From Bathynomus jamesi (lineage: Eukaryota > Arthropoda > Malacostraca > Isopoda > Cirolanidae): a stretch of 64,000 nt of DNA. The translations under genes and the position numbers were made by a program. The stretch covers positions 502,501 through 566,500 of the forward strand of contig JAJOZX010001571.1 in NCBI GenBank assembly GCA_023014485.1, written 5' to 3'. The notes below the pieces were generated by a model. That model was not told the origin of the DNA. It searched no databases and was given only the letters and a program-made list of their open reading frames with translations. Of this stretch, positions 9,588 through 21,038 are shown in pieces. The first letter of the stretch is position 1; the number at the start of each line of letters is the position of its first letter.

Positions 9588-12379
9588 CTACCGCAAACTA
9601 TTCCAGCTATTTGCTATTCTATGCGTAACAAAGTTTTTGGCAACTGCTGTCTCGAACCTTCTACTTGTCAACTTACACCCGTTATTTCTAGTCCTATTAT
9701 ATTGAGATATTTCGAAAAAGCTATCTCTATCTACGTTATCGAACCCATTCATAATTTTGAAAACCTGGATTAGATCACCCTTTAGCCTCCTAGTCTCGAG
9801 ATTATATTGAGATATTTCGAAAAAGCTATCTCTATCTACGTTATCGAACCCATTCATAATTTTGAAAACCTGGATTAGATCACCCTTTAGCCTCCTAGTC
9901 TCGAGTGTAGTCAATTTTAACTCCTTAAGCCTATCCTCGTACGAGTTTGACCTAAGCAATGGAATCATCTTAGTTGCTCGTCTTTGAACTCTTTCGATTT
10001 TGTTTATATCTTTGCGCATGCGGATTCCAAAATTGGACCGCGTACTCCAAATTTATAAAGAGGAACTATAATATCGCGCGATTTGTACTCAAAATTTCGA
10101 GCTATAAAACCTAACACTTTGTTCGCCTTATTGACCGCTGCTGTACTTTGTTTCGCTACTTTAAATCACCAGTGACTATAACTCCTAAATCTTTTTCCTG
10201 CTCTACGCTTGTTAAATCTTTCCCTGACATACTATACGCAAAACTACCGTTACACGAACCTATATGCAAACTTTTGCACTTATCAACGTTAAATCTCATT
10301 TGCCATGTGACTGACCAATCAACGATTTTATTCAGATCTTCCTGGATTTTACCTCTATCTTCGTCATTAATCGCCCTACCACCCAGCTTCGTGTCATCCG
10401 CAAACTTTGGAAGTGTACTGACTAGGCCGACATGTAAATCTTTAATATATATAAGAAAAAGTAAGGGGCCCAATACAGAACCCTGAGGAACGCCACTCGG
10501 TACATTAGCCCAACACGACTCCGCTCCATCAACGACCATCCTCTGTTTCCTACCTCGCAACCACTCTTCTAGCCAATTTATTACTACACCCCTGATTCCA
10601 TGTGCCTTAGTTTTTCCAATGAGTCTTTTGTGCGGCACGGTGTCAAACGCTTTTTGAAAATCTAAATACACTACATCAACCCCCGATGACTGTCGTAAAC
10701 GTCAACCACGCTCTGAAAAAATTCTAAAAGATTAGTGAAGCAAGATTTGTTTCGCCTAAAACCGTGCTGCTATTTGTAACTAGTTTATGCAATTCTAAGT
10801 TTTCGACTATACGATCCCTAATTATTGATTCCAGTAGCTTACCTACAACAGACGTTAAACTGATTGGCCTGTAATTTCCCGCCGCACCTTTATCGCCTTT
10901 CTTAAAGATAGGTGTTACGTTTGCTAACTTGAAATTATCTGGTACGCACCCCTCAAAAATAGACGCATTAAAAATCTTTGTTAGCGGCACAACAATGCTA
11001 TCTTTTAATTCTTTTAGTTGTATGGGATATATGGAATCCGGCCCCGGTGATTTACGCGTTTTCATTTTATCAATATAGCGCATTACCTCCCCTTCACTAA
11101 CCACGATATTATCGAAAATATTACCATTATCAAAAGGTATTATGTCTATGACCGTAGGGATATTCGTTACATCTTCTGTAGTAAAAACTGTCGTAAAAAA
11201 TTCGTTTAGCAACGTAGCCATTTCCTTGTTTTCAGAAATTAGATCTCTGTTAACATTTTTCAACGGCCCCAAGACACTTTTTATTGGATTCCTATTATTG
11301 ACGTATTGAAAGAATCGCTTGGGGTTTTCTTTACCGTCACGTGCTAAGGAGATTTCAAATTCGCGCTTGGGCTTTTTTATTACACTTTTCGCTTCACGCC
11401 TTAGAGATATGTAGTTGTTTCGTAACCACAAATTGTCTTTATCGCACTTATGTAGCCTATAAGCCCTATCTCTACTCTTTATAATGTCTCCTACTCTAGA
11501 AGTAAACCACAAGTGCTTGTTGTTTCTTTTCGCACGCTTAATTTTGTACGGGACACATTCCTCATTTATAGTCCTAAATACTTTTCGAACGATTCCCACA
11601 TTAGGTTTTGCGTTAGAGTTCCCCATTACGTTTTCCCTATTGTCGTGTGACAATTTATTTCGAAATTTACTAAAGTCTGCGTGCTGGAAGTTAGGAATTT
11701 TAGTCGAGTTATCTGGTTTCGAGTGACTTACTGAGAGGACAAACTCTACCATATTGTGATCGCTATTGCTTAACGGTTCTATTACTTGAAGATCAGTAAT
11801 TAGCCTATCATCCGTAGTTATTACTAAATCTAAAATACTATCTAACCTCGTACGTTCCCCAACCTTTTGAATAATTGAGCTATCCTCGAGAAAATTAACT
11901 AAACGATTACCTTCCGCGTCTCCCTGCATTGTATCGTAATTCACGTTGGCGCAATTAAAGTCACCCATAACTAAAGCCTGCTCACTACCGATTATTCTCT
12001 TTAGTTCACGGTATAACGCTTCGTCCGTATCAGCTGTTTGATTAGGGGGCCTATATATAACCGCAACAAGAAGTTTGAAATCGTTCAATTTAAGTTCTGC
12101 TATAGTCGCATCTATCGGTTCCGGAATTGTGTGCTTTACTTCTATAACGTTCACAATATTATCTTTGATATACAGCATAACACCGCCTCCTCGCCTACCT
12201 ATTCTGTTTTTAACAAAAAGTCTATAACCTTTAATTTGATACTCCCCTACAAAGTCACGATTTTCAGTGCTAAGCCACGATTCATTTATCGCAATTATAT
12301 CATAGTCTTTACAAGCAATTAAAGAACAAATTTCGTTCATTTTATTTCGTAGGCTACGAGCATTTAAGGATAAAACCAA
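9588..12379 (-). pseudogene. CR1-like ORF2: endonuclease-reverse transcriptase (frameshifted)
   Basis: The minus-strand start (12379) gives the endonuclease: LSLNARSLRNKMNEI, INESWL, VIYRPPNQ, MGDFNCANVNYD and SNSDHNM, the expected catalytic Asn, Glu, Asp and SDH residues. The reverse transcriptase follows: KSPGPDSIYP, IFKKGDKGAAGNYRPISLTS, then after frameshifts near 10780 and 10690 YLDFQKAFDTVPHKRL, SGVPQGSVLGPLLFLIYI and the active-site KFADDTKLGG. The C-terminal region (10019-9588) contains RVQRRATKMIP and a perfect in-frame 105-bp duplication (9696-9905). It would nick target DNA and copy the element RNA into the genome. The two RT frameshifts make this copy inactive as written. Confidence 0.9.
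9696..9905 (-). repeat. Perfect 105-bp tandem duplication inside ORF2
   Basis: 9696-9800 and 9801-9905 are identical at every base. 105 bases is 35 codons, so the frame is kept and the protein carries the block from LETRRLKGDL to FFEISQYN twice in a row. Confidence 0.95.
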
Positions 12380-12439
12380 ATTGTTTGTAATTGCGACACC
12401 TTCGCGAGCGCAGGGGAAATTTGTGGAATTTACGCTGGG

Positions 12440-13372
12440 ACCGTTCGAGTTACGGCAGCCTGAAAAGAAGAGACAGTATTATGAAATAGTTTTCCTAAAC
12501 GCGCAGCTCCAACGTCATTAAGATGAAGTCCATCTCCGTGGAACAAGTCCCTCCTGCCGTAGAAACTGTTCCAAAAATTCGCAAAATGCACTCCTTCCTG
12601 TTGTCAAAGAGACTTTAGGTTATTGTTAATATAGGTCGCTTTGCTGTAGAAATCGTTACGTTGGATAATTCGAGGAAGTATACCTGTTAAAACAATCTTA
12701 TTAGTTTTTTCCTTTAATCGCTCTAGTAAGTCCCTGTACCTAGCCAGCAGTTCTTCTGAGCTAGAATTTAAAACGTTATTAGTACCGACATGAATAACAT
12801 ACGTTGTGTCCTCGGAGGTATCGTCTGTAAATTCGTCAACACTATTAGTTATATCCTCCACCCTTGCACCAGGGTAGCACTAACGGCGCCTACGACGAGG
12901 GTTTCTCCCACAGAATTCCTCGAGCTGCCCACGAACAATGGAATCGCCAACGAGTCGTATTCCGGTTCATCAGCATCATCGAAACTTAAAACAGAAAACT
13001 TATTGTTTGTTATTACTGGTAGACATTTCATGTCTTAGGTTTTCTCAATGGGGCTCCATTACGCACTCGAACGAAGGGTTGGGAACTAGGGGAAGAGAGA
13101 GGGCTATTAATACTATTTATATTATTAGTAGAAACTGAGGCAGGAGAGGTCTTAATTGGAGTCTCAAGGGATTCTAATTTTGCCGTTAGGAGCATCACGC
13201 TTTCTTCAAGTCTCACCCTGGCCTCCCTCTCACGTTCTAACTCGTTCCTCAGCACTTCCATGCTTGAGCACCACCTGCAAACTAACTGTTCATTATTATT
13301 ATTAGCCATTGTAAACGCGTAAGCGGCAAATTTCCCTTCACAGCGACTGCAAGTACTTGACGGGGGTGCCAT
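12440..13372 (-). pseudogene. CR1-like ORF1: zinc finger, coiled coil and SGNH esterase (broken)
   Basis: From ATG 13372 the protein starts with a CxxC...CxxC finger (CSRCEGKF ... CRWC). A charged helix follows (LRNELEREREARVRLEESVM), likely coiled coil. After a frameshift the minus strand shows the esterase blocks: LVGDSIVRGQ (nucleophile Ser, near 12945), CYPGARVEDI, VIHVGTNN (near 12785), a GILPR block, and DGLHLNDVGAARLG (catalytic Asp/His, near 12526). A TAG precedes CYPGARVEDI near 12885, and there is a second frameshift near 12605. ORF1 of CR1 elements binds element RNA; the esterase is thought to aid membrane or RNP association. Confidence 0.8.
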
Positions 13373-13668
13373 GCTTTTAATTAGTTAAAAAACAAAAAAC
13401 GCAAAAAAAAACAAAAAAAAACGGGCGTTTGGAAATTAATAAATTACAACGTAGGTCTACCGCGTTCTTGAAACACAAAGAGGTTCTTGTAACACAAATT
13501 TATACTAAATGAATATAGAATTAAGCTACCGACAAAAGATTTGTAAAAGAAGGGTATTTATAATACTTATCTGTCGGCGATTCGACCCGACTTTTTTCCT
13601 TTTTTTTCACACGGTTGTGACAACACTCTACCTGACCTCTCGAAGGAAGGAAAAATGAACCCTATTGA

Positions 13669-15900
13669 TTAAGAATATAGGGATTTCAGTGGCTGAGGGA
13701 CCTCCTTTCTCTGATTTTCAATGATTTGAAAGGCCAGTTGTCTCTCTTCCTCACTCTTTGTGAGCTTCTCATTAAACTCTGTAGCCAGTTTGACTCCTCG
13801 TTCAGCACGGTCGTTGATTACTTTGACTGCCATGACCCGATTACGGTGCTCCTCAATGTCTTCAAGTTTCTTGGGAATTTCTATTTTCAAACACTTGAAG
13901 AAGTCTTGTGTTTGAGTTGTGACAAAACTGGTAATCTTTAAGTCATTGGGGTTTTGCAACATTCGGGGGTCCACCTTTCTTGCCCTCACTTTTCGAGGAG
14001 GCGCGTGGTGAAGGTTGTGGAGCATTATAACCTTATCATCTTCAGTCACGAGGTTTGAGAAAAAGCCAAATCTTACAAGATCCTCACTCAAGTACCAACC
14101 ATGGTTCTGAAGTTTTTTGAGGGCTGTAGCACCCACTTCCTTATCAACCTGGATCTTGTAGATACGTAGCATCTTGAGGAGGGCCAAATCATTTGCTGGA
14201 GCATCAATTCCAACTGGAGATGTATACCAAGCTTGAAGATAAACTGTCACTGAAAAGGCGTTTATTCGTATCAGAGCTTGTTTTTCATGAGGGGTGAGAA
14301 GGAATTGGTTCCTAAATAAGTAAATTTTTAAGGAATAGATGCCCTTTCCCATCCATCTAGCTCTGCTGTAAGCTCCTGGGTAGTGGAATCTGCTATCAGA
14401 GCCTTTATTTGTTTTAGGCATTGGACAACCAAGGAAGATAAGTGCAAGTTCTAAGTATTCCCTGTAGTCACCTCGAGTGTGGCCCTCTTGAAGTTTGGAG
14501 TTGATGAAAGAAATAAGCTTGTCTCTGTGCTTCAAGATCCAATGATCTAAAGATTCTGAGGTGAGATCATTGGGTTCATAGGGCTTGTAATTCTGCTGAT
14601 CAATGTTATCCCAACAATCTCTGAATCGATTGAATAAGGGAATTTGTGGACCCGAAGAAGAGAAAAACATGTCAAAAACTGCAGTGATAAGAAGCTCGTG
14701 GATATGGTGGCAACATGCCAGAAAAAGGAGTGATCTCTGAAGGGCCTTTTGGATGATGGTACAAGCCCCAGCATGGATACCTGTATTGCTTGCAGTAGTA
14801 TCAAAACAAAGGCCTGCTACCCACTCATTTACTTGTGGCCATTGCTTCAAGACATCTAAAATTGCTCTCCCCATTTCTTCTCCCGTTCCAGAAATAAGCT
14901 TTGGAATAGACAGTAATTTTTCTAATTCGCCTGCACCAGTCACAACAATGGGCATTACATCAATCTTACCCCCATGCATGGATGGAAGAAGCTTTCCATC
15001 AAAATGAATTATTAAAGGGGTATTTGGTTGGAAACTGGCTTTAATGTCTTCTCCCATCTGCATCCGTGTTGATCGCCGAGACCTGTAGATAGAGGATGAT
15101 GAAAGTGTGATCTCTTCAATTTCCACTCCAGCAGCTGAAAGGGCAGGTGCCACAATGTGCATAGCAGCTCTTGCAGATGTTCCAGTGCGGTCCAGAGCAG
15201 CCAAGAACTTTTTAGCCCTAACAATTACACCTGGTTCAAGCTTCTCCTTTTTTGAAGATGATGATGAGAGTGCTCTGTAGAACAATTCATCACCAGATGA
15301 TTCTTCACTTCCTCCTGAACCGGAATTTTCACATTGGTTGAGATCCACAACCTTTGTCAATTGCCTCATTTCTTCCTTTGATTTCCTGCGAAGTTTTTCC
15401 ATTCTTTCCATGCTTATCTGTCGTGCTTTTGCCTTTCTTGAAAACTCCTTGTCTTCTGGACCCATAATCATTTCCGATCGTTCCTTTGATCCTTAAGAAA
15501 ATCTTTATCCTCCTGCAATTTTATTTCTGTTTCCACTTCTGAATGAGCTACATCGAAAAGCTTCTTTAAGCTGGTGACAAATTCTGCTTCATTCTTCTCT
15601 TGGGTAGGAGTTCGTCGAGTTCGGTTCTTGACCAGCCCTTCATGCTTATTGTAAAGCCTTTTAAGCTTTGAGACAATATAAGGCTTGTGGGATGTAATTA
15701 AGGAGGCTTTTTCTCACATAGCAATAACTTCGTTGGCTACAGTTGCGCAAGCTACAGACATTTTGCTTTCCCACCTTAATGTGATAAAAAAGACGTTTAA
15801 GGACATCACTGTTAGTTGGAAGCTGCTTCTCAGAAAAACCCTCTTCCAGCACTTGTCCGACCAACCAGACTTCACACTTGTTTCTGGTTTTTGCCATAAT
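13669..15900 (-). pseudogene. hAT-like transposase, D-D-CxxH-RW-ER family
   Basis: The minus-strand N-terminus (15897) has VWLVGQVLEEGFSEKQLPTN and DVLKRLFYHIKV, then CATVANEVIAM and LKKLFDVAHSEVETEI after frameshifts near 15770 and 15490 and a TGA near 15714. A 600-residue open frame follows to 13669. It holds HFDGKLLP (candidate first Asp), CFDTTASNTG (second Asp), LACCHHIHELL (CxxH), YSRARWMGKGIY (Arg-Trp) and VINDRAERGVKLATEF near the C-terminus (candidate Glu). This order matches hAT transposases (compare CGAHSLNLLV, DTRW and AEAERSFS in the 20.6-24.4 kb element). It is common in invertebrate genomes as uncharacterised protein. The enzyme role is inference. The 600-residue part is intact. 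Confidence 0.7.
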
Positions 15901-16451
15901 TCTGAGGGAAAAAGTTTACCACCTGTTAGTCTTAATAATAATATAATATAATCATTAATCACTCACCTAAATTATATTATGACTTGATTACTGTAAGAAA
16001 GTTGTAAAGTAACATGAAGTAACCTTTCTAGAACAGTAAACTTGTGAAAATATCAGTAATTATAGATGAAAAAGCAAATAAAACATCATATAATCCATAA
16101 AGGGAAAAAATGGAAATTCTAGAATAGTTATCCTGAAGGAAGAATTTTCTAGAATTCTCTCTAAAGAATATAGGGGGGTTACTGGATCATTCCTGAAAAT
16201 GACCTACTTATCTTCCAATTTTATTTATGAATTTTATATACCAAATTTAAGAGGACATCACAAAATAAATAAATATATTTGCCAGAAAAATGAAAATTTT
16301 CTCATGAGGGGTAAAATAGATATGCATTGAGGGGTGGGATAACAATAAGCTCTTGTCTTAATATTTTGCATGAAGTCTTTATTCATGACATATTACATTT
16401 TTAGTATGTGTGCGTTGAGCCATCATAAATTTCGATTTTTCGAAACGGCCT
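15901..16451. other. 5' region of the hAT-like element
   Basis: AT-rich non-coding sequence between the start of the 13.7-15.9 kb gene and the element's right terminus at 16452. A direct-repeat-like ctagaa motif occurs near 16026, 16117 and 16150. No open frame of note. Confidence 0.5.
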
Positions 16452-16452
16452 A

Positions 16453-16528
16453 ATATATATATATACATATATATATATTTATATATATATGTATATTTAT
16501 ATAAATATATATATATATATATTTATAT
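16453..16528. repeat. (TA)n microsatellite
   Basis: TA-rich low complexity abutting the right terminus of the hAT-like element. Confidence 0.9.
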
Positions 16529-17399
16529 GTGGTAGGATTGCTGTGTATCGTCACCGGTTCTCAAACCCGGCGCATATAGTTGTGTGTGTGTGATAATTTA
16601 TGGGCGATAGTCGGGAGTGTACGTGCATTTGTGTGCGTTTGTCCAAACGATGTATACACTGTGCCAACTGGCTGATAATGCCTGGAGGCACTGGCTTCTA
16701 CGCCAACTGGCGGGTTAGGACCTTATAAGACAGGGCTCCTGCCAAGCGAACACTCGTCTCTCCTTTCTCTCTTACGGTAGGTATACCCCTTTGGGGGGTG
16801 AGGCCGTCCCTCTTTCTCCCCCAAAGAGGTTAGATGCACTCCTCCAGCTTTCTGGGGGAGTTCCCCTCCCCTTTTTTTTGGCACCTTCGGGTTGGCACTG
16901 GGGGTCTTGCAACAAGGGGGAGGGGGTTGGCACTGTCACTCATTGATCAACATTTGTAATTGCATTGCACTCTCTCCTTTTGCGGTCATACTACTTACGT
17001 CTACAGTCATTACAATATCCCTTCGCATTTCTATCACTCGGTTTACGCATCTAGGCCCTTTACACTGAGGCATAACAGAAGACTCTGCGAGGTTCCACGA
17101 CGAAGGTCAGAGAGCGGAGGATGGTACAGATAGCGAATGAGGAAAGAGAGCGAACTGAAGTGGACTCGAGCTTTTATAGACGCTCTGGTGGCGTGATTGT
17201 TTGGCGCGAACTTTTCGGAAGACAAAGTGAAATTTACATTTTATGTGGGTTTCTTTCTGCCGACGTGTTTGGATTTTATCACCTTTACATCTTCAAGCCA
17301 TGAAAAGGAAGCGAGGAAAAGGAATCTCTCTCTCTCTCTCTCTCGTCCTAAGGGCGATCAGAATAGGAAAACTCCTTTCGTGCAGTGCTTCTTAAGGCT
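16529..17399. other. Non-coding, possibly LINE 5' region
   Basis: GC-richer than its surroundings, with pyrimidine-rich runs (ccctttggggggtgag, ttctcccccaaagagg) and a (TC)n run near 17326-17343. It lies directly upstream of the plus-strand LINE remnant and could be its leader, but I see no ORF1 motif. Confidence 0.35.
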
Positions 17400-18790
17400 A
17401 TGTCCATTAGGAATAATTCTGCGAGCTATGGGCGCTCTTAGCATCAGAATACCAGGATATCGTTGCTATCACCGAGTCCTGGATTCATACTGATCGTAGG
17501 GACTGCGTTTGGGAGTTCGAGATTCCCGGGTATAGAATGTTCCACAAGGACGGCACCCGTGGGGAGGGGGGAGGGGTACTAATATACGTCAGGGACACGT
17601 TGAGTCCGGTTGACTGCCAGTTCCGATCGAACGGGAGCTGCTTGGCATCGATCTGAACCTGGGAGGGACGAATTATAGATTAATCTTGGTATACAGACCT
17701 CCGCATCTCTCCCTCGAGGAGGATACAGCCGTGTACACCGAACTCCTTAGCCTGCTAGTGGACAGGGTGTGTGTAGTTTTGGGTGACTTCAAATGTCGCG
17801 TCGCGGCATAAAGTCGGAAGACAGGACTACTGATGCCGAGGGGGAAGAGGCTAGTTAACTTTGCTCATGAGAACTTCCTGACTCAGTGGGTCAATGGGCC
17901 TATACGGGCGAAAGCGTTCTAGAATTATTATTCATGACCGAAGACAACCTCGTTACTGGCCTCATCGTTGACGAATCGATGGGCGGGAGTGATCACGGTC
18001 TGATTGGCTCTGCGTCTGCGTCCCTCGGGTGAAGCGTAGTAACTCGAGAGGCAGTAAGCTCGATCTACGGCGGGCGGACTTTGTTGGCCTCCGGGATAGC
18101 GTAGGTGAGATGGGATAGAGGTCGGCGGCGATGTTGAGGGCGTGTGGAGTGCATTCCGGGACCAGTTTATGGTGCTACAATCTGCTGCCATACCCTCAAA
18201 ACCGGCCAACCCTGCTTCAAAGCAGCCTAAGTGGTTCAGTCGGGACATCGCTTCGGCTATCCGAAATAGGAAAGCTGCGTATAGGAGGGCGAAGGGCAAT
18301 CGTTCCCACGAGAACAGTGAGGCGTATGTCCGCCTGTGCAGGGAAGTCAAGACAAAGGTTAGGCTAGCCAAACGTAACGAAGAACTCCGGGTGGCAAGCT
18401 TCTGCAAGGGGAACCCTAAGGAATTCTTTAATTATGTTAATAGTTGAAAACCCATTAGAAGCATGATAGGCCCGTTAAAGGACCCCATCGGCGCGCTACG
18501 GACCTCCGACGCGGAATCGCTAATGTGCTTAATGAGTACTTTGCGGGAGTGTTCACCAGGGAGGACACCCGCGTCATCCCCTACCCTGGCATCAGGAACG
18601 ACGGTGCTGTTCTGGATATTGTTCGGTGTACCGCGACAGACGTTGCCGATAGAATAGACAAACTGAACGCGTTTAAGGCTCCAAGGCTGGACCAGTTCCT
18701 CCCAAGAGTCTTGCAGGAAGTGCATGACCAGGTGTCTCCCCACCTGGCCACAGTATTCAACAAATCGTTGGAAACAGGCCAGGTTCCCAC
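17400..18790 (+). pseudogene. Decayed LINE ORF2 (endonuclease and RT N-terminal part), 3' truncated
   Basis: Read in shifting frames on the plus strand: IVAITESWIHTD near 17465, GGGVLIYVRDT near 17565, LVYRPPHLSLEEDTAVYTEL near 17690, VVLGDFKC near 17780 and GGSDHGLI near 17980. These are endonuclease landmarks (Glu, YRPP, Asp, SDH). Linker sequence FSRDIASAIRNRKAAYRRAK and NPKEFFNYVN lies at 18235-18447. The RT N-terminal LNEYFAGVFTRED is at 18528 and PRVLQEVHDQVSPHLATVFN near 18700. The catalytic FADD region is absent. The layout matches CR1/L2-type LINEs, but the sequence is clearly different from the 9.5-13.6 kb element. Multiple stops and shifts. Confidence 0.75.
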
Positions 18791-19181
18791 ATTCTTCGGA
18801 AATGGGGAATACTTTGGCTTGGACGGGATACCCTTTAATCAGAAGGGAAAAAAGAAGTTTGGTGATTTACTGAACATAAATTTGTATAATCTTTTTAAAC
18901 TAAGACCCCCCAAACCAGCAACTGATCCTGCTCTCCCAACTGTTAAACCTACTCCCCCAGCATTCGGTCCTCCTCCCACAGCAGTTAGTCCTCCTCCCAC
19001 AGCAGTTAGTCCTCCTCCCACAGCAGTTAGTCCACCTCCGACTGCAGTTAGTCTTCTTCAGTCAGTCCTCCTTCCGCCCCCAGCAGATAGTCCTGTCCCC
19101 TCAGCAGTCAGTCCTCCTTCCGCCCCAGAAGATAGTCCTGTCCCCCCAGCAGTCAGTCCTCCTTCCGCCCCCAGCAGATAG
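18525..19181 (+). CDS. Chimeric 218-codon frame: LINE RT fragment joined to proline-rich repeats
   Basis: One uninterrupted frame crosses the LINE breakpoint near 18790. Residues 1-85 are reverse-transcriptase N-terminal sequence. Residues from about 88 are unrelated: a lysine-rich FNQKGKKKFGDLL segment and then a Pro/Ser/Val-rich tail with at least four copies of PPPTAVS, followed by longer PPSAP repeats. I do not recognise the second half. It may belong to an older element into which the LINE fell. No promoter or start is evident, so expression is doubtful. Confidence 0.35.
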   Translation: MLNEYFAGVFTREDTRVIPYPGIRNDGAVLDIVRCTATDVADRIDKLNAFKAPRLDQFLPRVLQEVHDQVSPHLATVFNKSLETGQVPTFFGNGEYFGLDGIPFNQKGKKKFGDLLNINLYNLFKLRPPKPATDPALPTVKPTPPAFGPPPTAVSPPPTAVSPPPTAVSPPPTAVSLLQSVLLPPPADSPVPSAVSPPSAPEDSPVPPAVSPPSAPSR

Positions 19182-19225
19182 TCCTGTCCCCCCAGCAGTC
19201 AGTCCTCCACCAGTAGTGTATCCTA
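18973..19225 (+). repeat. Proline-codon minisatellite
   Basis: Tandem copies of a 21-base word (cctcccacagcagttagtcct and variants) pass into longer units around ccagcagtcagtcctccttcc. Copy-number change by whole codons would keep the Pro-rich frame open. Confidence 0.75.
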
Positions 19226-19437
19226 CTCCCCCGGTAGTTGATTCAACTGCTTCGGGAAACGACTCAGGCCAGTTAGGAGAAACACCATCTTAAAATCTCT
19301 CAAAATTGTACTCTTCGGTGCTAGGTCAATTAGAAACTACCTAATGGGATTTATAGCTCTAGTCAAAACTGAGAAATTTGATAGGAACGATAGGTTGATA
19401 GGTTCTCTCTCCTCACGTTGTTCTCTCTCCTCACTCC

Positions 19438-19945
19438 TTACTTGTTAAGTAATGTGTCAACGCGACCCATGCGGCTTTGCCGGTTCTGCCGCTTGAGCTC
19501 CAGAAAATTCCGGTACTCCTGTATTGTTATTAGGTCCATGGCGTTCGCATGGGCGATATCGAACAGTTTTAAAGACTTATCTTTGAAGTCAGCCTCGTTG
19601 TAATTCTGGGTTTCAGTCGTCCGCTTTGAGTTTTTCTTGAGCGCTTGCCACGCCTTGAAGAGCTTGTCAAGTTTAGCAATCGCATTGTACTCTTCGGTCA
19701 TGGGAATTCTGGCTTTGATCCAGAAGGAGGCTACTTCCGTAATAACAGCTGTTTCTGCCTCCTTCACCTTCTTTCTTTCTTCGAGGTGAAGGTGTAAGAG
19801 TCGTTCCAATACTTCGCCTGAGAGGGAAACTTGCTCCCCGACAAAGGGTTCTTTATAGGTTGCTCTAGTAGATACAATTCGTCTTTTCAGCGGGTTCTGA
19901 CAGGCGATTCACCACGAGTTGATGTAGATGATTTAGCTTCTTCCA
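19438..19945 (-). pseudogene. N-terminal fragment of a hAT-like family transposase
   Basis: The minus strand encodes VSLSGEVLERLLHLHLEER, AVITEVASFWIKARIPMTEE, KLFKAWQALKKN, LKLFDIAHANAMDLITIQEY and RMGRVDTLLNK. These align in order with the N-terminal segment of the family at 13.67-15.9 kb (compare LFDVAHSEVE) and 45.5-47.8 kb (LFDIAACKC). A preceding short start (MEEAKSSTSTRGESPVRTR) near 19945 is out of frame by one shift. The catalytic two thirds are absent, so this is a truncated copy. The N-terminal segment is probably a DNA-binding or regulatory module. Confidence 0.65.
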
Positions 19946-20584
19946 TGTTTTCTGAAAAAATAATAAAAATGTATATCAAAAAGTGATAAGAACGTACGTG
20001 ATATTCATAATTTTTTTATCTATTTTAGGAGCGACTCTAAATATTAGTTGATTTAACTAAAATTTTACGTCTCGGGTTATCTCTAGAGAGAAAACAAATG
20101 TAGGGGATAAGTATATATACATATATATATTCAACGTTAATTTTAAGTTAGGTTAGGTTACTATACTCTAAAGACAACAACAAAAATCGAACATTCTGGC
20201 GCTCTTCGTTATTCAAACACTAAAATGAACAATTTAATCATTTTATCTTAAGATTGTTCATAGCCTGCAAAATTCCTAATTAAAGAGTTCCACCCTTTAT
20301 CTCATCCCATGTATTTTCTTGTTTCTTTATTGCGCTGAGAAAATTAAACTTATTCTTGTACTTGATCTTGCCGAGACAACGACAACTCTCTCACCTCCAC
20401 CTGAAGTGAGAATTCCTCTTAACTTATAATGCCCGGGAGAGCCACCATTCCCTGAAAAACTGTAAACATTCCTGTAATTATCTTCCTTTGTTCTTTTACC
20501 ATTAAATCAAGACTCGCATCCTAAAAAATTAATTTTCAGTTCCTTAAATAGTAATTCTGTCATGTCCTTTTACTCGACAACTGA
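19946..20584. other. AT-rich spacer
   Basis: No recognisable gene. It contains a splice-acceptor-like TTTTTTCAG (minus strand) just upstream of the fragment at 19945, plus scattered short TTAGG words that are too few to be telomeric. Confidence 0.5.
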
Positions 20585-21038
20585 CTCCCATCCAGTGGCG
20601 GTCCTAGCTTACATGACGCCCTGGGCGAACCTCACCTTCAGCGCCTCCCCCCCTGTTCGCCAACACACACACATTCGAATCCCCCCAAAATAAAGGACAG
20701 ACATAACTCTTTCACAAAATAACTTTTTATTGGACTAATTGTTGGAACTTCAGAACCAAAACAAAGACTCAAATTTCTGAATTTTACAAATCCTTCATCA
20801 CGTAAATAGAATAACTCACTTAAGAGAATGTAATTATGATACTATGAACAGGAAAAATACAAATTAAATTGCACAACTGCCATAAATAAACTAGAGAATC
20901 AAATTTCTAAATTGTACAAATGCTCTATCACATAAATAGAATAAGACACTTAAGAGAGGGTAATTATTATGCTACACTTTGAAAAGAAACAAAATAAATT
21001 GCACCACAGCACAACTGCCATCTAAAGCCTGACTCTTC

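Larger units (their letters stand above)
9500..13600 (-). mobile_element. CR1-like non-LTR retrotransposon (LINE), near full length
   Basis: A two-ORF element on the minus strand. ORF1 has zinc-finger, coiled-coil and esterase parts. ORF2 has an apurinic-type endonuclease followed by reverse transcriptase. This combination, with an ORF1 esterase, is characteristic of the CR1 group. The outer coordinates are approximate because neither terminus has a diagnostic boundary. Both ORFs are interrupted by a few single-base frameshifts and one stop. Confidence 0.85.
13669..16452 (-). mobile_element. hAT-like transposon, uncharacterised family (right end defined)
   Basis: The right boundary, reverse-complemented, reads TAGGCCGTTTCGAAAAATCG. 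It matches 10 of 12 terminal bases of the element at 42860-48411 (TAGGCCGGGTCG), and both are followed by AAAAAT. The two carry homologous proteins, so ends and protein travel together. The left end was not found; it may be lost at the junction with the LINE near 13.6 kb. The right target flank is (TA)n, so a target duplication cannot be read. Confidence 0.65.

Noticed and set aside
15685..15951. 88-codon plus-strand frame and other plus frames across 13.7-15.9 kb
   Set aside because: They are antisense shadows of the minus-strand hAT-like gene.
20145..20160. TTAGG-like words (gttaggttaggtta) as telomeric repeat
   Set aside because: Only two copies, and similar ggttagg words belong to the fold-back elements; not a telomeric tract.
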